From positions 43,934 to 107,933 of the forward strand of contig NW_006763136.1 in the NCBI RefSeq assembly GCF_000264905.1: a stretch of 64,000 nt of DNA, written 5' to 3'. The position numbers and the translations under genes were made by a program. How positions within the stretch are numbered: position 1 is the first letter of the stretch; the number at the start of each line of letters is the position of its first letter. Source of the DNA: Stereum hirsutum FP-91666 SS1. Taxonomy: Eukaryota; Basidiomycota; Agaricomycetes; Russulales; Stereaceae. Shown here in pieces: positions 46,093 through 58,295 of the stretch. Under the pieces are notes generated by a model. That model searched no databases and was not told where the DNA came from. It was given only the letters and a program-made list of their open reading frames with translations.

Positions 46093-48395
46093 TCAGATGT
46101 GCTTCCTGAAATCGAACCCAAGTCCGCCGTCGCTCCTCCTCTCCAAGCTCACGCGCAGGTCATCACTCTCACTCTGTCCTCCTCCCCACAGCCAACCCTT
46201 CATCGAGGGTGTACTTGAGATCCGTCTCAACTCTGTCCCTCTACCCGCCAGTCCCGTATATCCATCCTCATATCCACTCGCTTCTCCCCTCACCAACTCC
46301 TCTCTCGAACCCGGCCCCGGTCTCGACGCCAACTCATGCACAAGCAACGAAGTATCTGAAAGCCTCACGTGCGCCGACTTCAAATCCTGCACACTGAATC
46401 TCGTCGATCCCGCGCCTGACGTTCTCCATCCCCAACCCTGCCTCTTCGGCAATATCAAGCACGAGACGCCCAACACCACGATCCCTAACGCATATGCAAA
46501 ATTCAATATTGCGAACGCGTGCGACGTTCCCAACGGAATCGAAATAGCCAGCTCCGCCCTCGTACTGTCCGCCTCCACCTCTTTCATGACGATCGACCCC
46601 GCCGACCATCCGAGATATCTGTTGCTGAAAGCTTGTGCCAGCGCAGCGCCGAACTGAGTGGTAGAGTTGCCGTAAGTGTTTCCGGCGGACGAAAGGTCCA
46701 TCTGGATCTGGTCGTCGAGGAAGCGAGAGCCCCACTGGTAGTAGCTTGTATCGGCGGTCCCGAGGTAGAGTCCTGCTCCAGAGACAGCGATGGCAGCGGA
46801 AGCATTGGCTTCGGTAAATGTAGAGTTATCGAGCGTCAGGGTACCATTGTAGAGCGTATACTCGGCGTCGTAGACCGTAGTGTTGCAAATCGAGATGGAA
46901 CAGAGAATGTAGGGCTTGTTGGTGAGTCCTGCGCCGTCTGCATAACGAGGAACATGTTCATATCAGCTTACATAGACCCGACGGGAGGATGATGTGACTG
47001 CTAAGACGTACAGCTCCACCAATTCATGAAGGGGGTCGTGGTATTGAATTGAGAATCGTTGTAGGGGATCGCACCATAATCGGAAAAGCACCCAAAACTC
47101 GCAGTCGTAAACGGATTCACGTTCGCGCCGTTGGTGAGCGCATTGGAAGACTCTGTCAAGCTACCTTTCAACGTCAAAAACGTCTGAAGCCTCATCTGCC
47201 AGGCCGATGTGTCGAATCCAGTATTCCACACGAACGAGTTCCAGTCGTCGATAGCGGGTAGTGGTCCATCTGGGATGGTTGGTGTACAAGTCTGTATGGT
47301 GTCGTTCTGGACAAGGCAGGTCGGGTGATAGACCTGACATTCGGTAGAGGCCGCGTAGGTGTGAGAAGTGTAATTAAGGTCGGTGTGGCTTGTGACGTCG
47401 GAAGGACCGACGAACGCTACACTTTGATTTCGAGAGGCGTCGGAAGAGCCGTGTTCGTAGACCTTGAAGATCGTAGATTCGTTGAGGCCTCCAAGGTTTG
47501 CCGTGCTGGTACGAGTGATGACAGGGCAATTATCCGTATCCGTTGCTTGGCAAGCATCTGCGATGACTGCTCGTCCAAAATAAGCCGTCTTCGCCTGATT
47601 CGGGACGTAGAGGATGGTGGAGGTGAGTTGTTCGTGCAAAACGATATCGATAACCCGGATGGCCCAAGTGACGGAGAGAATGAGAACGGCACTGACGGCT
47701 GCGAGTTTGAGGATTGGGGGAGTCGGACGTCGGACGGCATGCGGTGAGGAGGAGGAGGGTCGGATTTGACGTATGGCGTAGTGTAGGAGGAGAAATAACG
47801 AGGTCGGTGAGAGGTTGGTAACGACATTGAGTGTGTGATAGTACTGGGAAGGTGTGGGGAGGTTGGTTGGGTGGGCAGCTGAGGCACGAAGCCACGAAAC
47901 GGCGAGATGGTACGCGAAGAGGCACATGGCGAAAGGCGAAACGACCCCTCTGGAGGGATATGACGGTGTCAGAACTTAGTCCATACGACACGCTCAACAC
48001 GGAAAAGATACATACATGACAGAGCTGGCAATTGAAGACACCAACAAAGGTGAGAAATGAGCTGTCAGAAACGAGTTCTCGCCACCTATGATTGCACCTT
48101 CGTCGATGGGACGAACGAAGGTGCCGTTAGGGTAATAAACACCATCTACGGCGTTGAACCCAATGGAAACATAGAAAAGTGCACCCATAACGGCAGGAAC
48201 GATCGCACAAGACGTTAAGAGGACAACGGAGAGTGTGATGCTCTGATGGCCAGCATCTGGCGATTCAGGCTCCTCGACCTCTGGTAGTATTGATTCGGCC
48301 TACGGTGCTATGAGTCTAACCCGTGTTCAACAAGAAATAAAGCAGCGTACCCCATAGTGGTACTTTTCGTATTTATTCGTAGCTTCCGCATTCAT
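46093..48395 (-). CDS. Unknown glycosylated multi-helix membrane protein, copy P2
   Basis: Four exons (48395-48351, 48299-48016, 47949-47012, 46937-46093) give 703 aa. It starts MNAEATNKYEKYHYG and has the same plan as P1: SITLSVVLLTSCAIVPAVMG, then MCLFAYHLAVSWLRAS, LKLAAVSAVLILSVTWAIRV and the terminal FAYALGIVVLGVSCLIL. The tail ends RRSDGGLGFDFRKHI. The external segment keeps the conserved Cys, Trp and N-glycosylation sites of P1, and the 938-bp exon is identical in length to that in P1. Sequence identity by eye is well over half. No known family is recognised. It differs from P1 by a longer Ser/Gly insertion in the cytosolic tail (STPSMKGWLWGGGQSESDD). Confidence 0.88.
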
Positions 48396-49600
48396 AGGAT
48401 CCAATCGATCCGAGACCTGCAGAGAATATTCTGGTGTCAGGACCCACGACGATAACGACGTTGTAATCGCAAACTCCAACTAAAGCCCTCACCGAAGAAT
48501 TCCCGTTCACCTGCATATCGAAAGCTTCTACTTCCCGATATCGACCTCGATCGGACATGGGAAACTGTGTACGCAGAATCGGTAGACTCCGGTGAAGATG
48601 CAGTGTCTCAGACAAAGAGGGAGCAGAGTGAAAAACTGGATGAGGCTCGCGTCGTGCACTTTTTGTGGAAGTCGTCAAGATGAATCAACTGGCAGTGATT
48701 ACCTGTTACCTCGGCAGCCGCCTGCATCACATCATGTTGCCTTCACCGTTAGAAGACACACCATCAAAGCAGCACGGTCCCGGTCTCAAAAAATGGAAGG
48801 AAGGGTGGGTTCTGGTATGATCGACGATTAAAGAGTTGTGATGGGGCGCAGTGACTTCATGGCTATTGCGTAACCATATGTGTGCACTGTGGAGTGCTAA
48901 ATCAATTGGAGCGCCTGTTGCAATCTGCGGGGATCAAGAGATCGAAAACGACTCTTGACACGTGGGGATAGGTACGATGATGTGCGAACTTGAAGACGAT
49001 GATCTCACCACCCAGCGGACACTTTTCTCAGCCCAAAACAGTACACATACCTGCACTTCTACACTCTTTCTCGCGGACTGTAGTATTCTCACACTTGGCC
49101 CCCTAGCTCTCATGACACCCTTCGCGTTCTCCGGCCAAGGTATTGTAGGATATCGGTGGGATACGCAGTGTAACTTTTCAAGAATGTTGCATCGTTCGGT
49201 TAATTCAACAGGAACAACTCAGACGGGTGATCCGGTGGGTGGAGTCTGAGATCCGTCCTGAGTGTGGTTGGCTGCTGCGGGGGTTACAGGGGTAATTTGG
49301 TTGGGGTACATATAGATAGAGACAGCTAAGTAGAAGTGTCGATATGTTGGTGGACGCAAGGGGGTGAAGGTCAAAGTTGTGAACCTATTTGAACAGAAAG
49401 AGTCTGGAGCGAGCAGCTGCGAGCAGGGGTGCAAGACGATACCCAAGTGCAGGAACCCGGTAGAGCTAGAGTGTGATTTACAGATCAAAATACAGATTTC
49501 GACTCCAACGTCGGTTTTTCAGAAGCGACGGGGGCTGTCACCAGCCAATGATGTTAATGACAGCTTTCTGTCAATTACTAGTCACAAGGCTACGCACCAA
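48396..49600. other. Intergenic stretch
   Basis: It lies between the 5' end of P2 (-) and the 3' end of the MYND gene (-). No supported gene is seen. Confidence 0.4.
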
Positions 49601-50624
49601 TCAATACAACGCCTTGAAGCACTTGGTCTTATGACCCGCCTTCCAATCCTTCGTCTGGCATACCTTCCCACAATATCTTACCGTCTTGCACTTCGAGCAC
49701 AGCAGCTCCGCCTCCTCCATACAAACCGGACAAGAATCGTCCCCGCAATTTCCCTCCAAATACTGCCTTGTCGAATTTAGATAGGATCCCGTCGGTTTGA
49801 TATGTTCTATGGAATTCAACATCCCATGCAACCTCTTCATCTCTACCTGCTGTGTCCGATCGAAGTTCGCGAAACGAGCGTCTTCGCATAGCAGACCAAC
49901 TTTTGTGCAGAGTTCTTTCCGCGTGGAGGAGTCGATCGAGGCATTTTTGTCGTCGCCGAGGTTAGTGTCGCACCATTGAAGCATATGGCAGATGAGGGCG
50001 CAGATATATCCTGGGCCGCTCGGCCGCTTCCAAGCTATACCACGAACAAATGCAGCCGCGACAATTGTGGGCACTGAAGTCATCTGCGACGACGTGCAAA
50101 GAAATCGACGAAGATACGCTGGCAAGAGGTGTCGGTCAGCCGTCGTGCGTACCACTCAATGCCTCGAAACTTGCACCACGCCATTGAACACAGTGACATC
50201 TCGTCAAAGATGAAAGACTTACGGTCACGCTTTGGATCGGGCAGCAGGGACATAAGCTGGATGAGATTGGCCAGCGCAACGGGCTGAGTATTCGGATTCA
50301 GCTTCCGCAACGAGTTCGCAAGTGCTGGTAGATGGTGTGCTGAGAACGCAATATAGATGTCGTCGAGCACTTCGCGTGGTAGTATAGCCAAAGCATGCAA
50401 CTTAACACAGAAGTGATCGTAGTACCTTGAAATTGATGAAAAAGGCCTATACTACGCACCTGAGTCTGCAGAGCCTTGTCCTCCTCCTGAGAAAGGTCCG
50501 TATCTGATGGTAATGGGTTGTCGAGAAGACGGGTGTGTTCTGCCATTTCCCTTGCCATCCCTACCGCCTCCCGCGAAAGTGCTGCGCGCTCGACTGGTCT
50601 GCCATTAATGTTCACTGTGGCCAT
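49601..50624 (-). CDS. MYND-type zinc-finger protein
   Basis: Three exons (50624-50460, 50400-50223, 50154-49601) give 298 aa. The N-terminus MATVNINGRPVERAALSREA leads through a helical region (LHALAILPREVLDDIYIAF; HLLPAYLRRFLCTSSQ) to a C-terminal MYND finger: CPVCMEEAELLCSKCKTV then RYCGKVCQTKDW, ending KAGHKTKCFKALY. The finger has the full set of Cys/His zinc ligands. MYND fingers bind proline-containing peptides in partner proteins. No SET or other catalytic domain is present, so it is probably an interaction adaptor. The start codon is 150 bp from the edge of a transposon remnant, which may affect its promoter. Confidence 0.82.
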
Positions 50625-50773
50625 GGCTGAAGGTCGAGGATTGCAAGGGATATGGATGATAAGAGTAGAGAGCTTGAGAAGCTGCGGCCTGCTCGAGAAG
50701 TTGGAACTGGCCGCCAGAATCGTAACTCGTCGCCAGCGGTTGCGAGAGCCGGAGGTGGTACGAACACGACTCG

Positions 50774-52238
50774 TACAGTGTAGGCCCACTCCTTGATCCG
50801 CCACTTCGAAATTATTTATTTTCTGACCCGCCTTCACATCCTCATGCAAGGTGTTTGCTTTGGGGTTCGAAATGTTCTTAAGGGCCCTCAGGATAAAATC
50901 CACAAAGCTCCTACTGCCCTTTGCATAGAAGACTGAACGCGCACTTTTTTTGTGCGCGCGGTGCCTGGCGCTCTGTGACCGTGACAACGCCGTCCGAGGA
51001 CACCGAGTGATGCGGCGAGATTGGGGAGGCGCATGGCATATGCGGGGCGAGGTCCAATCCCGGTGCGGACAATTTTGGGTCAGAAAGTGGTTCCATGTTT
51101 GATCATGGTGCGTACATTTTCGGTCTCCCAAGTACCCCACGTCCGATCCCAAACGAGACAAAAGTGGTGAGCTCGCAGCGAGGTCCGATCCTACCATAGC
51201 CCACAGTGCGCACAAAAGAGATAAAAATGACTCGTGAGAGATCCGGTCCAAACACTCGCCGACGAGGTGCGCACATAATGACAAATAAAACACATATTTT
51301 CGAGCTCTATGCTGGGCAAGGTCCGATACGAAATTTGTACGAAATGCGTACCAAATGTCCTCCAAAACAGGGCACCCGATCCGAGTGCGTACATTCCGCT
51401 CCCAAATCGGTCCGGACAAAAAGGGCAAAATCCGGCGATTTTGGATCGGACCTCCCTAGGCATATGCCATGCGCCTGATTGGGGGTGCCGTGATGAGTAT
51501 TGTAGAATTCAGAGCGTGCCCATTTACAGAGCCATCTGTGTCGACTTCAGAGGGATAGGGAGTGTCATACAAGATGCAGACAATTGCGATATAATTTACT
51601 TCATCTCAGGGCATCGTGTTGACTTGGTAAGTATGCGAGTCGGTTGCGAGTCGGCTTGAATCTATTGGTGCCACAGTTGCTTTGGTAGAAATTTACCTCT
51701 GTATGGAACCACAAGGATATAAGTGATCTCGTCTGAGTGGTTTCGACGCAACCAGTAGCTTTTCTATGCTTTTGAGTCCTTAAACTCATGCTCCCTACCT
51801 CACTAGGCATACAAACTGACCGGCCTCGACAACGGCAGTAACTTACTAGTCGTACTGTGGCCCAAGAAAGATGGTCGGCGCTCGACGGACCCTGACGGAC
51901 CGCGTCGTCACGGTCACGTAGAGATCAGACGCCCGGCGCGAAAAAAAACGGTGCGTTCAGTCTTCTATGCAAACGGCAGTAAGGCAAATATGCACTTTCT
52001 GGAGACCAAACAGTGATGTGGCACCCGATCGCCACAAAAGTCACTCCTTGATCCAACCCCACCCCGCACGATTCCCCCCTTACAATAGTGGCACATGTTG
52101 GTTTATATACTGGACATGACCTCAAATATTGATAATTGACAGTATTCATGCTCGAGCTCCAAGGTGGACGAGCTGTGAGCAGCACATTTGCAGTGGATCA
52201 AGGACCGGGGTCGGATCAAGGAGTGGGCCTACACTGTA
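50774..52238. mobile_element. 1.47-kb non-autonomous DNA transposon remnant
   Basis: Positions 50774-50799 are the exact reverse complement of 52213-52238 (26 bp, starting TACAGTGTAGGCCC). Part of this repeat recurs at 52042-52054 in sub-terminal position. The 9-bp word GTACGAACA flanks both sides (50758-50766 and 52239-52247), although on the left it is 7 bp away from the repeat end. The interior has no transposase frame and carries a second element (51027-51476). The TIR start resembles the CAGTG type of the hAT superfamily, which is an inference. Confidence 0.7.
51027..51476. mobile_element. 450-bp hAT-type MITE with perfect 8-bp target duplication
   Basis: The left end (51027-51043) and right end (51460-51476) are perfect 17-bp inverted repeats. 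The similarity extends to about 34 bp with a short divergent block. GATTGGGG immediately precedes (51019-51026) and follows (51477-51484) the element, a perfect 8-bp target duplication as made by hAT transposases. The interior is packed with degenerate copies of GGTCCGATCC in both orientations. It has no coding capacity and is nested inside the larger element. Confidence 0.88.
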
Positions 52239-52748
52239 GTACGAACATCCACTGGTTCGACCGCAAACTTCCGCCAAATCACCACCACAAATTCGCACAG
52301 TTACATAGTGAGTAAAAGTGGCGTTACGCTCACTCTTGCAGAACTTGGGAACTCTCTCGAAGTCCGCATTTCGGAGAGAGCAGAGTTCAACAAATTTCCT
52401 CGCTTTGCCCCAGTCTTTGATCTCACTGGAGGGATCAGGATGGGAATCCCCCTCGCCTGCGTTTCTTTACCCTAGTCCTTGTGTTGAAGAGCTACTGTGC
52501 GCTTGCATTGATGCTCTATTCCCTTAGTGATGCCCACAAGGCCCTGCGTTTCGTCTTCCGTCTATATTTAAATGTCCTCCTTCTGATAACCGATGTAGAG
52601 CGCATACTATCCTTGGCTAAAACGGTGACGGACTGATATTCCGTGAGCTTATCGCCCAGTCTGAGTGTGGCTTCAAAACATATAAAGCGTCGGCCTGTCA
52701 TCCATTGCGTCCGGCTCCCAGCCGTTGAGATTCACCGACACTACCGCC
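52239..52748. other. Intergenic stretch, FAD3 promoter region
   Basis: No gene is seen between the transposon remnant and FAD3. A TATA box is listed separately. Confidence 0.4.
52681..52687 (+). promoter_or_regulatory. TATA box of FAD3
   Basis: TATAAAG lies 68 bp upstream of the FAD3 start codon at 52749. Confidence 0.55.
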
Positions 52749-54537
52749 ATGTGGAAATCACCCATCTATGTTGTTGCAGGTCTTTTGTGCGCTGAAGATC
52801 TCAGCACTGGGGTAGCCAAAGATGTGCGATCTGTAGAAACATTAATATCCTGCTTGACGTCGACCTCCCTCGATATCCTCACCCCAGTATCACGAGACTG
52901 GAATGAGGCCATCACGCCGTACGTCCAGCTTGAGAGCCTCTCTTCAATCGTGTTATCTATTCGATGACTTACACTGTACGTTCAGCTTCAATCTTCGTCT
53001 TCAGGGCCATTTCATCCCATCAGCAATTGCTTGCCCCATATCCGCTGGCGAGGTATCCTCCGCCATCCTCTGCGCAAACAAGTATGACGTCCGCGTCTCA
53101 CCAATCTCGGGGGCACATTCATACTCAGCGTCCGGATACGGGTCCACGAACGGTACACTGGTGATCAGCATGTCAAATCTCAGGCATGTGTCCGTTGATC
53201 CAAGCTCAGGATTAGCAAACGTGCAAAGTGGAATAAGACTTGGAGACATGGCGTTGGAGATCTATAAACAGGCAGGACGAGCACTCGCACATGGTACGGA
53301 TCCACAGGTTGGGGTAGGAGGACAGACAAGTTTTGGAGGATATGGGTTCGTGTCGAGACAATGGGGATTGCTGCTTGATCAGGTGGTAGAAGCAGAAGTG
53401 GTTTTAGCGAGTGGCAGCATTGTGAACGCAAGTGCCACAGAAAACACGGAGTTATTCTGGGTCAGTTGTCGTTGACTTTCACTTGCCGAAGTCACTTATA
53501 AATCTGGCCATTTTTCTGCACATCAGACAATTCGCGGTGCCGGACCCTCCTTCGGCATTATAACGCGGTGGACGTACCAGACTCATGAAGCACCCATGAA
53601 CGTTGTCGGCTTCAACTACACCTACGCCACGCCGAACTCCTCCGAATTCTCTCGAGTGCTTTCTGTCTATACAGACTGGGTTCTTGATTCGGCCCCGCCG
53701 GAACTTGGTTTGGAAGCAGACATCGTCAATGGAACGGCTGTCGTATCTTTCGTCGGCATGTACGAAGGCCAACGAGATGCTTTCGACTCCTTAATGCGGC
53801 CCGTTCTGAGCAGTCTTGGGCCGCCTCTTTTCGCGAGCGCGGATAACTACGGATGGATCGAAGCACTGGAATGGATAGGAGGCGTTGACACCTTGGTCAC
53901 TGAGGGTGTTCCACCAGAGGTACGTCATTGGCTGTGAGACCACAACGTTTAGAAAACAACGCTCTGAATGGCGTACAGCACAATACGTTCCTAGCCAAAT
54001 CACTCATCACCCCACTGGCCGCACCATTGACCATGGATGCATACACAGCTTGGGGAGACTACCTCTTCGCCAACGCCGACCTCTCGTCGAAGTTCTCTTG
54101 GTTCATGCAGATTGAGCTCTACGGAGGCACTCAAAGCGCTATCAACGCTCCCATGTGGAATGCCACCGCATATCCCTTCCGTGACTGCCTGTTCACAATC
54201 CAGCTCTACGCTGCTACTATATCAGGCGAGCCACCTTATCCATTCGAGGAAGGATACAGCTTTCTCGAAGGTGTCATCGCTATCATTCAGGATGCGATGC
54301 CCGGAGTCGAGTTCGGTGCTTACACCAATTATATGGATCCGACTCTGAAGCACTGGCAGAATCGGTATTATAAACACAATTATCCAAAATTATTAGGGCT
54401 GCAGAAGGTAAGCTTCAATCAAATAAATCGCCTCCTCATATGAGCACTTACGCAGGAGCGCTGGGATACGGAAACTCTTTTAGAGGTATGACCCGCGCAA
54501 TATACTTTTGAAACACCAAGGAGTGGGCTCGGTGTAG
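52749..54537 (+). CDS. FAD-linked oxidase FAD3 lacking the cysteinyl flavin ligand
   Basis: Five exons (52749-52918, 52986-53460, 53527-53919, 53979-54407, 54484-54537) give 506 aa, with intron positions matching FAD1 and FAD2. The FAD domain keeps His101, but the motif is SPISGAHSYSASG (Gly to Ala before His). Where FAD1 and FAD2 have HGTC, it has AHGTDPQVGVGGQTS, so the Cys that would form the second covalent bond is Asp162, and the following His is Gln. The rest looks intact: WFMQIELYGGTQSAI and RYDPRNILLKHQGVGS. The signal peptide is weaker than in its paralogues. It could be a single-link (histidyl) enzyme with changed redox potential or substrate range, or a non-catalytic relative. It has no membrane-protein partner next to it. 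Confidence 0.9.
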
Positions 54538-54736
54538 GATTTAGGGATCTTCACAGGGAAGAAAGCGCTTCAGACTCCAATATCGCAGAGCGGTCAAGCA
54601 TGTTGTATAGTATCTATGTAACAAATGACACGATGGGTGGTCGTGCCCCCTTCTTTAGTCGTACAGATATGTGTGTCTCGTCGTCGTAAACCGTTCGTCG
54701 TGGCGCTTGAATGCACAATGGATTCGTCCGCGTGGT

Positions 54737-57100
54737 TTACAAGATATACCTAAACGTAGAGGCCTTGTCCCCCAGTTCCCTCGACTCCCGATCCAAGTCT
54801 CTTCTAGTTCCGGAATCGCTATCTTCATTCTGGATGGACATCGCAGCTCGTCTTTGATTGGTCCTATGGTAGATGTAGGCGACGGTTGGGACAGTGATAA
54901 GGCCGATGCCCACGAACATGAGCATAATCCCGTCTGTGGTGTCAATGAGTTACGGTCAATACTTGAAGCCGGTACGAGCACACTTGTAGGCGAAAACACT
55001 CACGGCCGACAAGGTATCGTGGCTCGTCCTGGCTACGATATACGTTCGAAGCAACGGCCCCTCCAAAGTTCCCAATTCCAATCTGTAGCGCCATACCCAC
55101 AGCTCTCTTGTAATGACCCGAAAGGTTATTTCCCAGCCTATAGAGATAAAACAAAAAGCCCAGCTGCCGTATTACTGACTCGTTTCATACACGAGTGGTA
55201 GGAAAATGACACACCAGGCCACGGCCCCAGGAAATGCGGCGTAGGCGCCTCCTACGCAGAGGAACGTTCCGAAGTATTTGACGCCCGCCGGGGCAGCCGA
55301 GATGTTGATCGAGTAACCGACGACGAGCATGCATAAGCCCGCGAGAATAAAAGGAGAGCGCTTGCGCACGGCGTCAGACCAGATGGAGAAAGTTACCATC
55401 AGGATGGCTAGAGGGATGTGTTAAGCAGCATAACTAAGAAGGATATTCCTATAGATAGAGTTGAGGTACGTACTAGCCACAATGTATGGCGGGATGGTCA
55501 ACAATTGGCTGACTGCGGTCGAATATCCAAACCCATTGATGATGGTACTACGGCATCGCGATCAGCATACCATGGCACCTGTTTGTGAGTACAGGAAGGC
55601 CTACGGCAAGAAAAGTGCAATCCCATAAACTGTGATAGACGTCGTTCATATCTGGCCTAGTAAGGACGAGAAAGGCGGGACTTACGAGGGCCAACAATGC
55701 AGAAATACACCAAGATCTGCAACCAGACTTGCCAGTCCTTCAAGGCGTCCCAGACGTGTCGACTTGAAAAATGCTCGTCTTCGCCAACGTCAGAATTGGC
55801 TGATCCTGCAGTTATATTCAGTTTGAGAGAACATAGTTTGAGGAATTATGAGTGTATATGAGCGCCAATACATACCACGATTGTGGAGAATGTAGGCTTG
55901 CTCCTCTAGAGTGAGGAAACTGACTCCGTACGGAAAATCCGGAAGGATGAACAATCCAAGGATACCTACGAGCACTGTTGCTGAACCTTCCAGTATCTGT
56001 TAAACAAGCTAATTCAGTTCTGGAGCGCCGTTTCGTACGGCAACGAACAACCCACGAAGATCCAACTCCAGGACTGCAAGCCGCCTGCACCGCTCATGAA
56101 TGATATTCCGTATGCCCATAGACCGCTGAATGCTCCTGCTAGTGATCCTGCTCCGAAGAAGAAGCCAATTCGTGACTGGAGCATAGAACGAGGATACCAA
56201 AGTGTAAGGCTACGGCATAATGGGGAATCTCGTCATCAACTTTGTAGGGACGTAAGCTTTCAGAAGAAACCTACTAATACACCACCCCGGGGAACAAGCC
56301 CGCTTCGGCGATACCTAAACAGACACGGACACCAACCAGCTGTGGATAACTAGTTCCACGGGATGTTAGCCACCAATTTGAGGGTTCAAGCGAAGGGCTT
56401 ACTTTTTTACGAGACCCATCAGGGCCGTGATGGCTCCCCAGAGAATCGTGATACCAGGCAGCCAACGGGAGGGGAGAAAACGCTTGATCACCAGGCTGTA
56501 AAAGCATGAGGAACGTCAGAGCCGTGACGATTAGTGCATTGTCAAAGAAGCAGCGTATTACTTCGAAGGGCATTCGAATAGGCAGTACGGCTACGGGCAC
56601 GGTGCATCAGATATACACCACGATAAAACCTAGTAGAGGACTTACAATGAAGAACATCGTCTGGAAGAAGAAGATGCTAGTATCAGTAGGGAACCTAACG
56701 GTGGTGATAAGTGCGCACCAGGGCAATGTTGAACTGGTCGCCGACCAAACCTAGCTGACTCTCAAGCCCTTGAAGTCGAGCGTTCCCTAGATCACCCATG
56801 ATAAGCGTAATACAGCACTCTGACGCACGAGCAAACTAACCAATATTTCCTGAGATAAGCGCTGTGTCAGATGGAGGTCGTTTGAAATGAAGAGCCTCAC
56901 ACACCTCTGTCTACCCCAGCGAAGAGGTACATGAGTGCAAGAATAGGGATCAACCTGATGTCAACCTTCCTGTACAACCGCTTCGTCTCTTCGGGCGACA
57001 GTAGGGGCGGTGACGGAAGGCCAGTCTTCGAGATCGTGTCGTCCGACTCGATACTCGGAGTGGAGTTTCGACCCCTGCGTGATTGTCCAGATGCCTCCAT
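54737..57100 (-). CDS. MFS permease, Dal5/allantoate permease (ACS) type, copy 1
   Basis: A multi-exon model starts at 57100 (MEASGQSRRGRNSTPSIESD) and ends TAA at 54737. Early exons are 57100-56905, 56849-56841, 56786-56719, 56660-56646, 56590-56562 and 56495-56403. Twelve-helix MFS features are visible: RLIPILALMYLFAGVDRGNI, GNARLQGLESQLGLVGDQFN, TMFFIPYCLFECPSNLVIKR, LPSRWLPGITILWGAITALM, GIAEAGLFPGVVYY, LGNNLSGHYKRAVGMALQIG and a cytosolic tail. This is the anion:cation symporter subfamily (allantoate, nicotinate and similar carboxylates). The substrate is not deducible. The second exon is only 9 bp. A paralogue lies at 59476-62080 in the same orientation. Confidence 0.88.
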
Positions 57101-58295
57101 GAATGTAGATGCAATGCAGAACCAAAGATGACTGGCCCAAGAAGACACGAAGGGTTCAAACGCGAAGAACCGGTATCGCTCCCCGACTGGGTTTCCTATA
57201 TATACCGATGCAGGGGCAGACACAAGGCTTACCTAGCCCGACCAAAGGCGGGCTTAGATATAATGTCGAAACATATTTAATTCAGATCCGGGTCGGAGGA
57301 GAGGAGTTGTAGGGGTTTCCCTGGACTTCGCGGGCGAAGATGCGACGCAATTGGATCCCGAATGCTGGTGCGGGCCAGGGCGCTTGAGAGCTCCATAGGA
57401 TGACAAGGTAGGCTAAGGTGGGGTGGCGTGTCTTTAGGTCGGTTCGTAAGCGGATCGACGTGCTCGACGGATATGAACGGGCGCCTCTGATGCTTCCGTC
57501 GACTTTGTAACCAGGTTACGTCTCGCCTCGGGAGGCTGGCACGCATGGGGAAAGAGGCGGGCGTCTGTGTGCATCCCAGAAGCATCAAATGACCGTCAAC
57601 TGAGTACAAAAAGTTTATCACGCATGGAAGCCTCTAGTCAAAAGTAATATCGCCTCACTCTACGCGTTCTACTTCGCAGACGAGTCAAGACGACTCGGGT
57701 CAAAGATGGATGTCTAGGGCGAAAGGATCGTAACTGTTCAGTTGAGTGCATCACGATCCACTAGCGCCGACCTGGCCGCTGCGTACCTTGCGAGGACTCG
57801 AAGCACCAATCGCCGAGCGATATCACTCAACGGCTCTTCCGGGTACGGCACTGTATAGTACCTCAATCGACCCCAATCTGGAACTAGAGTTGCAAAGCAA
57901 AGATAGAATTACCAGTCCCACGATGGCCGTCAAGTGCAGTCTGACAGAATGACCGGTCTTCACCACAGAAATAGCTTTGCTGTTCTTGAAGGTCCTTGGT
58001 CCTTTGGGCCCTAGTGTCACAGTGGGACATAACAAGTCAGGGCCGGTGGAACAGAAAAACATTGCGCCACGAGGAAGAAGTTCCTCAGTACTTACCAATA
58101 GATAAGGCGCAGCACACATGTGATGAAGTACTTGAAACCGCTCGCAAAACCGACGAGCGCATCGATAAACAAAATGAAGTAGAAAAAGATCTTAGGAAAG
58201 ATACAAGGGCATTATTAGCACGATATCGCGTAGAGTAGATGCGTACGTACCCGTATAGAAGTCTGCACTTTCTCTTGCATTGTACACTCTCCCCA
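57101..58295. other. Intergenic stretch with coding-like scraps
   Basis: A minus-strand hydrophobic segment near 58110-58190 (FYFILFIDALVGFASGFKYF) ends at a GTAAGT donor and could be part of an unrecognised gene. The plus strand of the same segment also reads as a charged helix. Neither could be built into a gene. Confidence 0.3.

Noticed and set aside
50298..51428. A 376-codon open frame on the minus strand
   Set aside because: It runs from the MYND gene through both transposon remnants. Its sequence is low in sense beyond the MYND exon, and the MYND gene uses other frames with good splice sites. It is a chance frame.
57996..58238. A charged helical plus-strand frame of 80 codons
   Set aside because: The opposite strand of the same segment reads as a membrane helix with a good donor, so the coding strand cannot be decided.
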